Assembly (NCBI RefSeq): GCF_002368335.1
Contig: NZ_AP018288.1
Coordinates: forward strand, 1,481,551-1,545,550
Source: Nostoc sp. NIES-4103
Lineage (GTDB): Bacteria; Cyanobacteriota; Cyanobacteriia; Cyanobacteriales; Nostocaceae
Reading direction: 5' to 3'
Length of the DNA stretch: 64,000 nucleotides
Both the position numbers and the translations under genes were made by a program. Shown piece after piece: positions 36,271 through 45,513 of this stretch (position 1 is its first letter; the number at the start of each line of letters is the position of its first letter). The notes beneath the pieces were generated by a model that did no database searches, was not told where the DNA came from, and saw only the letters and a list, made by a program, of their open reading frames with translations.

Positions 36271-38604
36271 CTATTTTCTTACATTGTTTAATAAAGCTGC
36301 TATTTCCTCGTCTGAAGTGTCTTCTAAAGCAGTTAATAATTCCTCAAAGTCGAGTTTTTTAGCAGCAATATTTGTGGCTATAGCTGGAGAATCAGCTTGC
36401 ACGCTCAAAGCATTGAGCTTGTCGCACAGATACTTGGATAACGCTTCAATTGTCCGAAAATTCCAAATAATTGTAGCTTCTAGAGGCTCTTTTGACCAAT
36501 CCTCCAAATCTTTAGCTAACTCTACAGCATAGATGGAGTCTAAACCAAAATCTACAAAGGATTTACTCGCAACGATGGTATCAAGATTGACTTTTAACTT
36601 CTGATGGAGCCAATCAGCAATCCATTGTTCAATGGATTCTGCGGTTTGATGGGTTAACTTAGTTGTCTTTTGATAATTTTGGGAGCAAGTTGATTTAGAC
36701 TTTTGAGAAATTGCCTCTGTGCGGAGGCTATACCAACTTTCCACCAAATTGAAGCTGTTTTCTAAAAACTGTGTTCTACAAGTGCTGCGTTGAATTTTGC
36801 CACTGGATGTCTTAGCAATAGAAGCGGGTTTGAGGAGTAAGATAGCATAAACTTGCAATTGATATTCCTGAGAAATTGTCCGACGAATAGCTTCGATGAT
36901 TTCGTCCTTATTCAATTGTCGCATGGCTGTTCGTTCGACTTCTTGGGCGATAACAAGAAGTTCTTCGCCATTGATTTCCACGGCAAAGGCAGCGCCACAA
37001 GTGGGACGCAGAGATGGGTGGCTTTGTTCAACAGTGTATTCAATATCTTGGGGATAGTAATTACAACCGCGAATGATGATGACATCTTTGAGCCGTCCAG
37101 TCACATATAGTTGTTCCTCTTGAATAAATCCTAAATCTCCTGTGCGTAAAAAAGGCCCTTCCTGAGTATCGGTAATGAAAGCTTTAAAGGTCTGTTGGGT
37201 TTCTTGGGGTCGTTGCCAATAGCCTTGAGCAACTGTAGTACCTTTGACCCAAATTTCACCCACTTCATCATTTCCACAGCATTTGAGAGAGTTGGGGTGA
37301 ACAATAACAATTTCGGTATCAATTTCTGTTTGTCCGCAACTCACCAGACTTTGAACGTCTTGATCTTGCTCTGTAGCAATGACGATTCTATTTTCTTTAA
37401 GGGCTTGTGTTTGCACTCGGCAAATTTGAGGTTTTTGACTTTTACGAACTGCTGCTACTTTTAAGGTGGCTTCTGCTAATCCATAGCCAGGGCAAAAGCT
37501 GGAGTATTTAAAACCACAGATTTCAAAGACTTGGGCGAACTGCTCTAAGACTTCTGCTCTAACTGGTTCCGCCCCATTTAATGCCACCTGCCAACTGCTC
37601 AAATCTAGGGTGGTGATTTCTTCAGAAGTAATTTTTTCTAGACACCGAGTATAAGCGAAATTTGGGGCAGCACTATGAGTAGCTCGATAGCGGGAGATTG
37701 CTGTTAGCCAACGAATGGGACGTTGTAGAAAGGCGCTTGGAGGCATCATATAGCAAGAGAATCCCTTGTACAACGGAAGTAGCATTCCGTAAATTAGCCC
37801 CATATCATGGAAAGTAGGTAACCAAGTGACCATGACGCTGTTTTGAGTATGTTCCCAACCAAGATCAAGATCAGCTAAGTTTTGCAGGAGATTTTCTTGA
37901 GTAACCATGACTCCTTTTGGTTTGCCTGTGGAGCCGGAAGTATATTGCAGGAAAGCTAGGGGATTTGGGCAGATGGTGGAAGATTGCAAGCTTAAACTGC
38001 TGTCATAGGCGAGGGTATCGGTAGCAATATACTCCAAGGCTGTCAGGTGTAAATTTTGCTCTAACTGACTCTTGAGGGTTAGTAGTTGGGATTGCGTTGT
38101 CAGAACTATCGTGGCTTGAGCATCTTGGATGATAGCTTCTAAGCGAGACAACTTTTGGTTACGCTTAGGGAGATTGGCAGGAATAGCAATTACTCCTGCG
38201 GCTAAACACCCCAAAAAAGCAGCTACAAATTCCAGCCCAGCTGGATATAGAAGTAAGGCTCTTTCTCCAGGTAAGACACAAGAGTGCAAATAGGAAGCGA
38301 TCGCTTGAACTTGTTGTGCTAAATTCTCATATGTGAGGGTTCCGGCTTCTATCTCTCCATCTTTCAGAAAGGTATAAGCTTTTTGGGATGCTTGAGTTTT
38401 GGCTCGGATTTGTAGCACATCAATTAAACTTGTAACTTGGATTAGTTTTTGATCAATTTCTAGACCAACATTCATGATCTTTTTTTCGTGGCGTTGTTGA
38501 ATTTGTCTAAGGATGTTTACTTCTAGCTTTTCGATATCAATTCTCAGTTGATTGAGGATAGTTTCTATTGAGGATAAATTAGGTATATTCCACTGTTCTT
38601 TCAT
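36271..38604 (-). CDS. Fatty acyl-AMP ligase fused to an acyl carrier protein (FAAL-ACP)
   Basis: In this 777-residue protein, residues 1-70 are a helical extension, then an ANL-superfamily adenylating domain with LQYTSGSTGKPKGVMVT, TWLPTFHDMGLIYG, the GYGLAEATLKV block and TGDLGF. The FHDMGL and GYGLAEATL blocks are typical of FAALs, which pass acyl-AMP to a carrier protein rather than to CoA. A C-terminal ACP follows with FGLDSI (phosphopantetheine Ser690) and an acidic docking-type helix at the end. The enzyme loads the starter fatty acid. Its start overlaps the nitroreductase end by 26 bp, and PKS1 begins 2 bp after its stop, so translational coupling is likely. Confidence 0.92.
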   Translation of the reverse strand: MKEQWNIPNLSSIETILNQLRIDIEKLEVNILRQIQQRHEKKIMNVGLEIDQKLIQVTSLIDVLQIRAKTQASQKAYTFLKDGEIEAGTLTYENLAQQVQAIASYLHSCVLPGERALLLYPAGLEFVAAFLGCLAAGVIAIPANLPKRNQKLSRLEAIIQDAQATIVLTTQSQLLTLKSQLEQNLHLTALEYIATDTLAYDSSLSLQSSTICPNPLAFLQYTSGSTGKPKGVMVTQENLLQNLADLDLGWEHTQNSVMVTWLPTFHDMGLIYGMLLPLYKGFSCYMMPPSAFLQRPIRWLTAISRYRATHSAAPNFAYTRCLEKITSEEITTLDLSSWQVALNGAEPVRAEVLEQFAQVFEICGFKYSSFCPGYGLAEATLKVAAVRKSQKPQICRVQTQALKENRIVIATEQDQDVQSLVSCGQTEIDTEIVIVHPNSLKCCGNDEVGEIWVKGTTVAQGYWQRPQETQQTFKAFITDTQEGPFLRTGDLGFIQEEQLYVTGRLKDVIIIRGCNYYPQDIEYTVEQSHPSLRPTCGAAFAVEINGEELLVIAQEVERTAMRQLNKDEIIEAIRRTISQEYQLQVYAILLLKPASIAKTSSGKIQRSTCRTQFLENSFNLVESWYSLRTEAISQKSKSTCSQNYQKTTKLTHQTAESIEQWIADWLHQKLKVNLDTIVASKSFVDFGLDSIYAVELAKDLEDWSKEPLEATIIWNFRTIEALSKYLCDKLNALSVQADSPAIATNIAAKKLDFEELLTALEDTSDEEIAALLNNVRK

Positions 38605-39259
38605 GGGATATTGGCCCTAATTCAAAAGCTTCTCCATAAATTTCGCCATAACAAAGTTGATCAAGTTCAAAGCGCCCACCATACTGGCTATAGGGTTCGG
38701 CGGCATAGCCCAGGGCTAAAAGACAACACACATCAACATGATCGGGAATTTGAAAATATTCTCTTAAGGGTTTAGCGACAAATCCTTCAATGGGACAACT
38801 ATCTACTCCCAAACTTTGGGCAGCAATCATCATGTAAGTGGCTGCAATCATGACTTGGCGATTAGTCCAAGCCTCCATAAACTGATAACAGGGTTTGAAC
38901 TGGAAAAATGAGGGGATTGCCATGTGCATGAACTTGGCCCGTTTTTCGTTCATGGAGCCTACTTGTTTACCCAGTTCTATGACTTTGTTGATGTATTTTT
39001 TTTGATTAACTTGGCGATCGCCACAACAAATTAAAACAGCTGAAGCTTCGGTTAATTTCTCTTGTTCAAAGCAAAATTCCCGTAATTTTGCCTTGTGCTC
39101 CGCTTCAGTAACTATGATAAACCGCCAAGGTTGTAGGTTATAACTGGAGGGAGCAAGACAACCCAAACGCAGAATTTCTTCTAAAACTTCCGACGGAATG
39201 GGACTGGGGAGAAAGCTCCGAGTTGCTCTTCTTTTTTTGAGAATTTCTGTGATATTCAT
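38579..39259 (-). CDS. Nitroreductase-family FMN oxidoreductase
   Basis: This 226-residue protein starts with ILKKRRATRSF, the FMN phosphate-binding Arg region, followed by LAPSSYNLQPWRFIIV. It has MMIAAQSLGVDSCPIEGF and a C-terminal LLALGYAAEPY, all family marks. It is the second gene of the polyketide operon. Members reduce quinones, nitro groups or enones, or act as dehydrogenases on small rings; here it could reduce a quinone formed after hydroxylation of the resorcinol. The exact role is unknown. Confidence 0.88.
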   Translation of the reverse strand: MNITEILKKRRATRSFLPSPIPSEVLEEILRLGCLAPSSYNLQPWRFIIVTEAEHKAKLREFCFEQEKLTEASAVLICCGDRQVNQKKYINKVIELGKQVGSMNEKRAKFMHMAIPSFFQFKPCYQFMEAWTNRQVMIAATYMMIAAQSLGVDSCPIEGFVAKPLREYFQIPDHVDVCCLLALGYAAEPYSQYGGRFELDQLCYGEIYGEAFELGPISHERTVEYT

Positions 39260-39316
39260 ACTCTTTTGGAAAACTTTACAATTATTGTGCTAAGTACTAG
39301 ATGAGACTGAGTAGTT

Positions 39317-40246
39317 TTAGCCGAGAAAAGCCTCTGGAATTGGAGGACCCCATTGATAAAGGATATTTTGACTCACAGCGTGCATTTGTAACTCGGCAGA
39401 CTCATTGAATAAATCTCCATCGGTAAAATGCTCAATTAAGCTGCCAAATGGATCTTGCCAATAATCAAATACTTGACTTCCCAAAAGATGCCGTCCAATT
39501 CCCCAAGCTGGTATCCAACCTTTTTCTTTAAGCCAATCATGACCAATCTTGATTGCATCGAAGTCTTGCACTTCAAAGGCAGTATGATGAACTCGAATTT
39601 GAGATCCTTGTATCATCGCAATGGTATGATGATCCACCCACTCTTGCCCACGCTTGCAGCGTAAAAAAGCTCCCACCCGCAAACTGGGATGTCCATAATA
39701 GATAAGGTCAGTGGCAGTTAATCCAAAGGTTTTTTGATACCACTCATAACTTTCTTCAAAATCTTTTACGTCAATGCCAATATGTCCTAACCGTAAAATG
39801 GGTGTAGGTTCTTTAACAGGGCGTTGAGTCCGACCATAACGCTGTTTGATGTTGGCATAATTCCATTGCAAGGGTTCTGGTATGGAGAGTTCTGGAACTT
39901 CTTCAATACCGTAAACGACATCCACACGAAAGCCGTTGGGATCGATTAAAGTTACTCTATATCCTCCTCCAGGGGAAGTCATTTCTTCCATTGCTGAGGC
40001 TTCAGGTAAGTTAACAATCTCCTCTAACATCTCTTGAGAAGAAGCTTGGAGTGCAAATCCCACAAATTCAGGTTTTTCTCCTCGTTCGACAACGTAAATA
40101 TGATGCACTTTTCCTCGACCTCGCATATAGAGAGCTGTATCGGTTCTAGCCGAGCAAATCATACCAAAATCAGTCAAAAATCGCTCACATTCATCTAAGT
40201 TGGAATGTTTATAGATAACGTAAGCAATATCAGCGATTCTAGACAT
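39317..40246 (-). CDS. Type I extradiol ring-cleavage dioxygenase-like (VOC superfamily) protein
   Basis: This 309-residue, two-domain VOC protein is the first gene of the operon, with AAGGA upstream of ATG 40246. Metal ligands are expected at His155 (LGHIGID), His220 or 221 (VHHTAFEV) and Glu272 (LIEHFTDGD). Further catalytic residues of extradiol dioxygenases seem kept: His253 (GIGRHLLGS) and Tyr262 (FDYWQDPFG). The N-terminal domain keeps the fold but lacks the ligands, as in 2,3-dihydroxybiphenyl and catechol dioxygenases. With the monooxygenase and type III PKS in the operon, cleavage of a hydroxylated alkylresorcinol is a reasonable inference. Confidence 0.85.
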   Translation of the reverse strand: MSRIADIAYVIYKHSNLDECERFLTDFGMICSARTDTALYMRGRGKVHHIYVVERGEKPEFVGFALQASSQEMLEEIVNLPEASAMEEMTSPGGGYRVTLIDPNGFRVDVVYGIEEVPELSIPEPLQWNYANIKQRYGRTQRPVKEPTPILRLGHIGIDVKDFEESYEWYQKTFGLTATDLIYYGHPSLRVGAFLRCKRGQEWVDHHTIAMIQGSQIRVHHTAFEVQDFDAIKIGHDWLKEKGWIPAWGIGRHLLGSQVFDYWQDPFGSLIEHFTDGDLFNESAELQMHAVSQNILYQWGPPIPEAFLG

Positions 40247-41629
40247 AAATTTCCTTCTATTTAGTTCAATGGTGAGTCAATAACTTCAAATTACTACCTG
40301 ACAACGGCAAACGCATTATGTAAATCAACAATCAAAGCATTTAATATGGTTATTTCGGTAGTTTTATAGAGAATTAATAGTAAAATTCTAGGTTTATAAG
40401 TTTCGTAAACGGAACTTACTAAAGTTACAGAAGCCATATCCAAGTCTTGTGATTAACTTGAATTTATTATTAATACCTTATCCAGTAACACTCGTTGTTT
40501 TACCATCAAAATAACCAAGAATTTCTCCGGACTATTTCACCATTAAAGCGATACTTTTAGGAAAACACAAAAGTGTCTCATTTATCCAATCATCAATGAG
40601 GATAGACTATAGTTTCACGTAAAAATTTAGTTGTTATAAAACTTTATATTGTCAGATCAACTTTATCCATTTTTGGTAGTGCATTAACTTTCCTGATTTT
40701 TCACAGAATGTGGAAAAAGAGGAATGATTCAACACTTCTTGGTTAAGAACAAAAACGAGGTAAAGTGATAATTCTTCACCAAGTAGTGTGAGATAAAAAA
40801 ATTGGTGCTGCTAAAAAATTTCTCCTTGATAATGCCAACGTTACAAGCAGAGTTAATATTCAAAGCGATAGAAACAGTAATTTATCCTTGCGTGATTGTG
40901 CGATCGCTGCACTAAACGATACTAGCGATGCCTGCGGCAGCAAGCTACGCAGTATGAGAAAATGGTAGAAGATTGATCCTAAAAACTGATGTTTTCGACA
41001 AGATAGTCTGCCTACGTGGATTTAAAAAATTGCCACCTAGAATTTCCATGACAGTTTCATAATAGCCACTACAAAATTTTCTGCTATAAAATTGCAGAGA
41101 GAGTTTGCTTAACTATACGAAATTGTTCGATGTCATTTAAATTGACACTGCAAACACAGAACGAATATTGATTGCTCTTGGTTAGACATTTGCATCTATG
41201 CAACTTTACCTGGTACTGTAAAAATACCAATGTGTACATAGCTGCTAGTTTTATGGATATTACTTGTAATAATCGTCAGAACAGCATTTGAGTTGATTTT
41301 AGCAGCATCGATTTGAAAATACAAGATTGATTTGAAACTTTTGATCTAGCGACTGTCCAGGCAGCTATTAAAAATGCAAGCACCTTCAGGTAGCTTAAAA
41401 AGCTCGAAAAGCAACTGCCACAAGAATTTATCGCTTATAACTTTATATTAGGCGCTTTACAGCTAGAGATCCATGCATTTCCAATTTCTCGTTTTCCCGT
41501 AGCAGAGGATAGCGATCGCCCTCACCCCAAAGCTCAAACTTAATAGCGATCACGCTTCCCCTGCACTCAAGTGCAAACTATACCGTCTAGTTTTGTTTCA
41601 GATAGCGATGTCTACGACAAGACTTGCAA
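40247..41629. other. Upstream region of the polyketide operon, no gene recognised
   Basis: This is 1.4 kb of AT-rich sequence with HIP1 sites near 40900 and 41515 and no ORF I can support. The promoter of the polyketide operon should lie near 40250-40500. I cannot point to a confident -10/-35 pair or a known regulator site. Confidence 0.4.
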
Positions 41630-41830
41630 CTACACAAGCAAAAACGCATCTGCGATCGCTGTTGGAAGTTGTACCTTTTCCCAGTCGCAATCCAATACAT
41701 CACAGATCGCTTTGAACGACTCTTCCACAACAGGATTGCCTTTGAAAAACCAAAAACAGTCCAAATATTTTAATTTGTTACTTTCGGCAAAGTTTTCCAG
41801 AGTTTCATAATTTAACTGTAAAAATTCAGG
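41630..41830 (-). pseudogene. Remnant of the N-terminal HTH-like domain of a cyanobacterial STAND/WD40-type protein
   Basis: The minus frame ending at TAG 41630-41632 reads LNYETLENFAESNKL, FWFFKGNPVVEESFKAICD and VLDCDWEKVQLPTAIAD. The spacing of FW, SFKAIC and DWEKV resembles the small helical domain that opens many cyanobacterial NB-ARC/nSTAND-WD40 proteins. No start codon or downstream domain remains. The upstream edge merges into simple GTCAGAACTCAGAAGTC repeats. Confidence 0.45.
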
Positions 41831-42191
41831 AGTCAGAACTCAGAAGTCAGAATAATTAAAGAATCAAGAAATAAATTGATAAAGGAATGAAGAAGAATTC
41901 TGTTTTATAAGACTCTTTTCCTTATTAATTCTGATTTCTGACTCCTGGGTGTTAAATTCTTAAATTTAACTTCATCCTGTAGCGTAAATCTACTATCCAA
42001 TCAAGATTTAATTCTAGATAATTTTCGCTCATCAAATTCTCCACTACATTAACCGCCATAGCCAAACATACTCCTACATCTACCTTCAGCTATTAACTCC
42101 ATCATTTCCAGCCATAAATATGTGTTTTCTGCTGGCTGCATACTTATGTGCGTGTGGGATTTCTTTAACCTCAGCTACCGCTGCATCTGCT

Positions 42192-42490
42192 TTACTTAGC
42201 CTGCTCGTTCTCATCAATCTCCAACTCCAACAAACTCAACACTTTTTCTTCCAACGCAGTTAAATAAGGACGGTTCAGTTTCCCCAACGATTCCAGAAAC
42301 CTCTGCACCGACTACTCCAACTCACTGGAGTACACCCGTGTAATGCGATCGCTCTGCTTTGCCTCGGTTAATTCGGGAATCTCAACAGAAGTAAGCGTGA
42401 TGGTTGCTGTGGCTGGGTCTTGTTCTCGGACTTGAGCATCTGGTAGCGTTTTATTCCTACATGTGCGGTAAATTTGGTAGAAGGCACTTT
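42192..42490 (-). pseudogene. Decayed ORF with an internal stop
   Basis: The minus frame ends at TAA 42192-42194 and reads VREQDPATATITLTSVEIPE, SDRITRVYSSELE, TAG at 42312-42314, then SVQRFLESLGKLNRPYLTAL and LLELEIDENEQAK. The composition and length are protein-like on both sides of the stop, so it is probably the 3' half of a dead gene. I do not recognise the family. Confidence 0.45.
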
Positions 42491-42513
42491 TTCACTTATG
42501 CAGCATAGTTACA

Positions 42514-43278
42514 ATGAAACCTGAAATTATTACTGCAATCATCGCTGCGATTGTTGCAGTTATTAGCGCCATTGTCAGTATCTATGGACAAATGCGTGTT
42601 GCACGATTGTCTGATCGTCTTGCTAAGCAACGTGAAGCCCAATCGCGTGAAGCACAAACGGCTGCTTTAATGTCCAAATATCGCGATCCGTTGCTGCGCT
42701 GTGCAATAGATCTTCAAAGTCGCTTATTTAATATTCGCCAAAACCGCGTTTTAGAGAATTTCGATCAACGGTGTTTATCCGAACAAGATTACTTAATTAA
42801 CAATACTTTGTATGTTTTTGCAGAATATTTTGGATGGGTTGAGATTCTACGACGAGAGATTCAGTTTTTAGATTTAGGGGATCTAGAGTTAAATCGTCGC
42901 CTTAGTGAACTATTGGTAAACATTACCAAAGCTTTTGGTACAAACCGATTCAATGGCAAAGATAATTTTGATCCAACCTTCCAACTATTTAATGGCCAAC
43001 AGCGGGCAATTGGAGAAATTATGATGAAATCTCGCGCCACAGATCAAACGCTGGGTTATGAGTGTATTGGTTATGCTGCTTTTGTCCAAAAAATGAGCGA
43101 GCCAGACTTTGCTCATTGGTTTGTAAAGTTAAAAGACGATGTAAATGTGATCATCAAGCAATCGAAAATTGGTGGAGAGCGCCTTGTTTTGATTCATAGC
43201 AGGTTGATTGACCTGATCGATTTTCTCGATCCACACTGTATACGTATACCCTTAAATTACAGAACTAGAATTGAGTAG
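42514..43278 (+). CDS. Membrane-anchored protein of unknown function
   Basis: In this 254-residue protein, residues 4-26 form a transmembrane helix (IITAIIAAIVAVISAIVSIY). A polar coiled-coil-like segment follows (ARLSDRLAKQREAQSREAQ), then a soluble alpha-helical domain (YRDPLLRCAIDLQSRLFNI, YVFAEYFGWVEILRREIQF). No catalytic motif is visible. Proteins of this shape occur singly in many bacteria, and I cannot give a function. The gene lies among decayed fragments but is itself intact. Confidence 0.75.
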   Translation: MKPEIITAIIAAIVAVISAIVSIYGQMRVARLSDRLAKQREAQSREAQTAALMSKYRDPLLRCAIDLQSRLFNIRQNRVLENFDQRCLSEQDYLINNTLYVFAEYFGWVEILRREIQFLDLGDLELNRRLSELLVNITKAFGTNRFNGKDNFDPTFQLFNGQQRAIGEIMMKSRATDQTLGYECIGYAAFVQKMSEPDFAHWFVKLKDDVNVIIKQSKIGGERLVLIHSRLIDLIDFLDPHCIRIPLNYRTRIE

Positions 43279-43350
43279 TCGAGTGCTTAAAAAGCATTGT
43301 GTTTGAAAATGATTTGACCAACAGCGATCGCCCTCACTCCAAACCCTAGC

Positions 43351-43809
43351 GTGACAGCACAAGTGCGATCGCCCATACGTACCCTAAATCGCCCTTCCGA
43401 CTTTTTTGGTTCGATGGTATCTTGGTTTGACCGTTCGGTAGGGTCAATTCGGTCAGTTGCTATTAGCCCTGATGGACAAATCATTGCTAGTGGAGGTACA
43501 AGTGCCGGTGATAATGGTGTTTCTAATCCACCAATCAAGCTATGGAATACAAGTACTGGAGAGGAAATACGTATTCTTACTGGACACACAGCTTCTGTGA
43601 ATGCGATCGCATTTAGTCCAACAGCAAAAATTATCGCCAGTGGAGGCGAAGATAATACAATCCGAATTTGGAATTATCAAACGGGAGAACTGATACAGAC
43701 CCTTGAACCTCAAAGTCTGGTAAATTCTCTTGTTTTCAGTCCTCATGCCAAAATTTTAGTTAGTGGTACTGATGATTCCAAAATTAGGATTTGGGGTAGA
43801 CCTTGTTAA
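43351..43809 (+). pseudogene. WD40-repeat fragment
   Basis: The 152-codon frame holds about three WD40 repeats (SVAISPDGQIIASGG, SVNAIAFSPTAKIIASGGEDNTIRIW given here as AIAFSPTAK and EDNTIRIW, and SLVFSPHAKILVSGTDD) and stops after IWGRPC. A propeller needs about seven, so this is a piece of a larger gene, or a short protein that would have to multimerise. The start codon is uncertain. It sits in a stretch with other gene fragments, which supports decay. Confidence 0.6.
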
Positions 43810-43878
43810 TTACGCTTATATTTGTTTGATTTCAAAGATGATAAAAGTTAGGACTTACGCATTGACAGAAAGTTGATA

Positions 43879-44040
43879 CTATGCAGTCAAGCCCAACTTC
43901 TGTGTTAGGTGTTCTAAAATAAAGTCACGAGCTACTTGAAGAGATAAATTCCTTTGGATTTCATACCAATTTTCAATTAACTCTTCGGAGCGCATTAGTT
44001 CTAGTTGTGTAAAAGCTCGAATTACACTAATAACAGTTTA
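43879..44040 (-). pseudogene. Short C-terminal remnant of an unknown protein
   Basis: The minus frame ending at TAG 43879-43881 reads VIRAFTQLELMRSEEL, IENWYEIQRNLSLQVARD and FILEHLTQKLGLTA. It looks like coding sequence in composition, but only 38 codons follow the first Met (43995). A TTAGGACTTACGCA motif, seen at ends of cyanobacterial miniature elements, lies just downstream at about 43848-43861. Confidence 0.35.
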
Positions 44041-44199
44041 GCGGGTTATAACGCTCAAAGTGCAACGACCGCCCTGATATTTGTATTAGTAAAATCACTC
44101 ATTTCATTTATAACTTTTTGAGTATTTCTTTTGGGGTATGTTTTTTTGACTTGCAATCTTTAAATTTGGTGAGTAAGAGATTGTTTGAAAAGTTTTTAG

Positions 44200-44490
44200 A
44201 GATGACTTTAAGCACTTGCTGATCCCCCCTAGCCCACGCCAGTCGCAAAGGCTGTCGGGAAACCATGCGCGGCAGTTCCTCCTGGGGGACTCGGGGCCCC
44301 CACGACCGCTCGTGAGTGGGGATTGGGGGCTTGGGGCCCCCTTTGGGGTTGGGGGAGGAACCCCCAAGATCGGACTGCCGACGCTCCTGCGTCGCTAACG
44401 CTGCGCTAACACCACGGCACTGGCTACCCTTCAAAAGGGGGGAATAACTGCTCAAAGTCCCCCTTTCTAAGGGGGATTTAGGGGGATCTA
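44200..44490. repeat. GC-rich dispersed repeat block, second copy
   Basis: The core at 44283-44377 matches 10281-10376 almost base for base (TGGGGGACTCGGGGCCCCC to AACCCCCAAGA) apart from a short variable spacer. It is followed by GCGTCGCTAACGCTGCGC and by an AAGGGGGGAATAAC/GTCCCCCTT palindromic unit. ORFs on both strands here are artefacts of the repeat. Confidence 0.75.
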
Positions 44491-44676
44491 AAATATTTGG
44501 CTACTAATAACAGGACTTTTAAAACATCCTCTAAGGTTGACGTTGAGATGCAAATATTTTGAAGTTAGGCGAAGAGCAAAATTTTATGTAATTAAATTAT
44601 AAGTTTGGCATTTTAGCCAATTTTTTATCAAAAATATCTATGAGCAAAATTAATTTTTGAAAAAAATCTTTACTTG

Positions 44677-45474
44677 ATGAAATATAAATTAAAATATCAT
44701 GCTAATTATATGATAAAGCAAATTCAATTTCTCTTAGTAATCTTATTAAGTTCTTTAGTAGAAGTGAGCTTAACTACTATTTACAATTCACAAGCATTAG
44801 GTAGCAACGGCAGAGATTACCTTTGGCGCAAAGTCCAAGAATGTGTTGCCAATGAGCAAGGACAGCCTCCTAAACCAGACCCATGTGTGTATGTCAATCT
44901 TGCCAATAGATACGCTGTGGCTAATGGTCAGAATTCAGTTGAATATTTATTACTTCCTACTGATAAAATCACAGGGATAGAAGACCCTAATGTATCACAA
45001 GCAGGCTCAGTCCCATATTGGCAGTATGCATGGGAAAAAGCGAAAGAGTACATACCCTTAAAGAAATCTCAGGTGCAATACCGAGATCAATATGGATTAG
45101 CTATTAATTCCAAACAAGCTCGTCATCAGGATCAATTACATATTCATATGTCTTGTATTGATAAAAATGTGAGTATGGAGCTTCACAAGAAAGACAATCA
45201 GATTCCCAAAGGGAATTTTCAAAATTTTACCATTCAACTGTTAAATAATGAATATAATGTCATGCAATTAGATAAACAATCGCTGACAAATAATAACCCT
45301 TTCTATCTTGTCAAAAAATCCTTGCATTCCTCACAAAAGATGGCTGACCAAAGTATTGCTGTAGTAGGAAGAAAGCAGGGGGGATTTTATATATTGAAGA
45401 CTGAAAGTGACTCTAGTAAAGGCTATAATGCAGCGGCTGAGAAGTTACTTGACGAAAATTGTACGACTCAATAA
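44677..45474 (+). CDS. CDP-diacylglycerol diphosphatase (Cdh-like), secreted or membrane-anchored
   Basis: The product is about 265 residues. The start is uncertain: ATG 44677, or ATG 44710, which places the hydrophobic signal/anchor (FLLVILLSSLVEVSL) near the N-terminus. The body matches the CDP-diacylglycerol pyrophosphatase family: NPCVYVNL-like PDPCVYVNLANRYAV, VEYLLLPTDKITGIEDP, YGLAINSKQARHQDQLHIHMSC. QLHIHMSCI is the HIT-like catalytic His motif. Members release CMP and phosphatidic acid. The family is best known from enterobacteria, so its presence in a cyanobacterium is a little unusual. Confidence 0.82.
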   Translation: MKYKLKYHANYMIKQIQFLLVILLSSLVEVSLTTIYNSQALGSNGRDYLWRKVQECVANEQGQPPKPDPCVYVNLANRYAVANGQNSVEYLLLPTDKITGIEDPNVSQAGSVPYWQYAWEKAKEYIPLKKSQVQYRDQYGLAINSKQARHQDQLHIHMSCIDKNVSMELHKKDNQIPKGNFQNFTIQLLNNEYNVMQLDKQSLTNNNPFYLVKKSLHSSQKMADQSIAVVGRKQGGFYILKTESDSSKGYNAAAEKLLDENCTTQ

Positions 45475-45513
45475 TAGCCGTAGCATCATATATAAACGTA
45501 ATTCGTATTTGCT

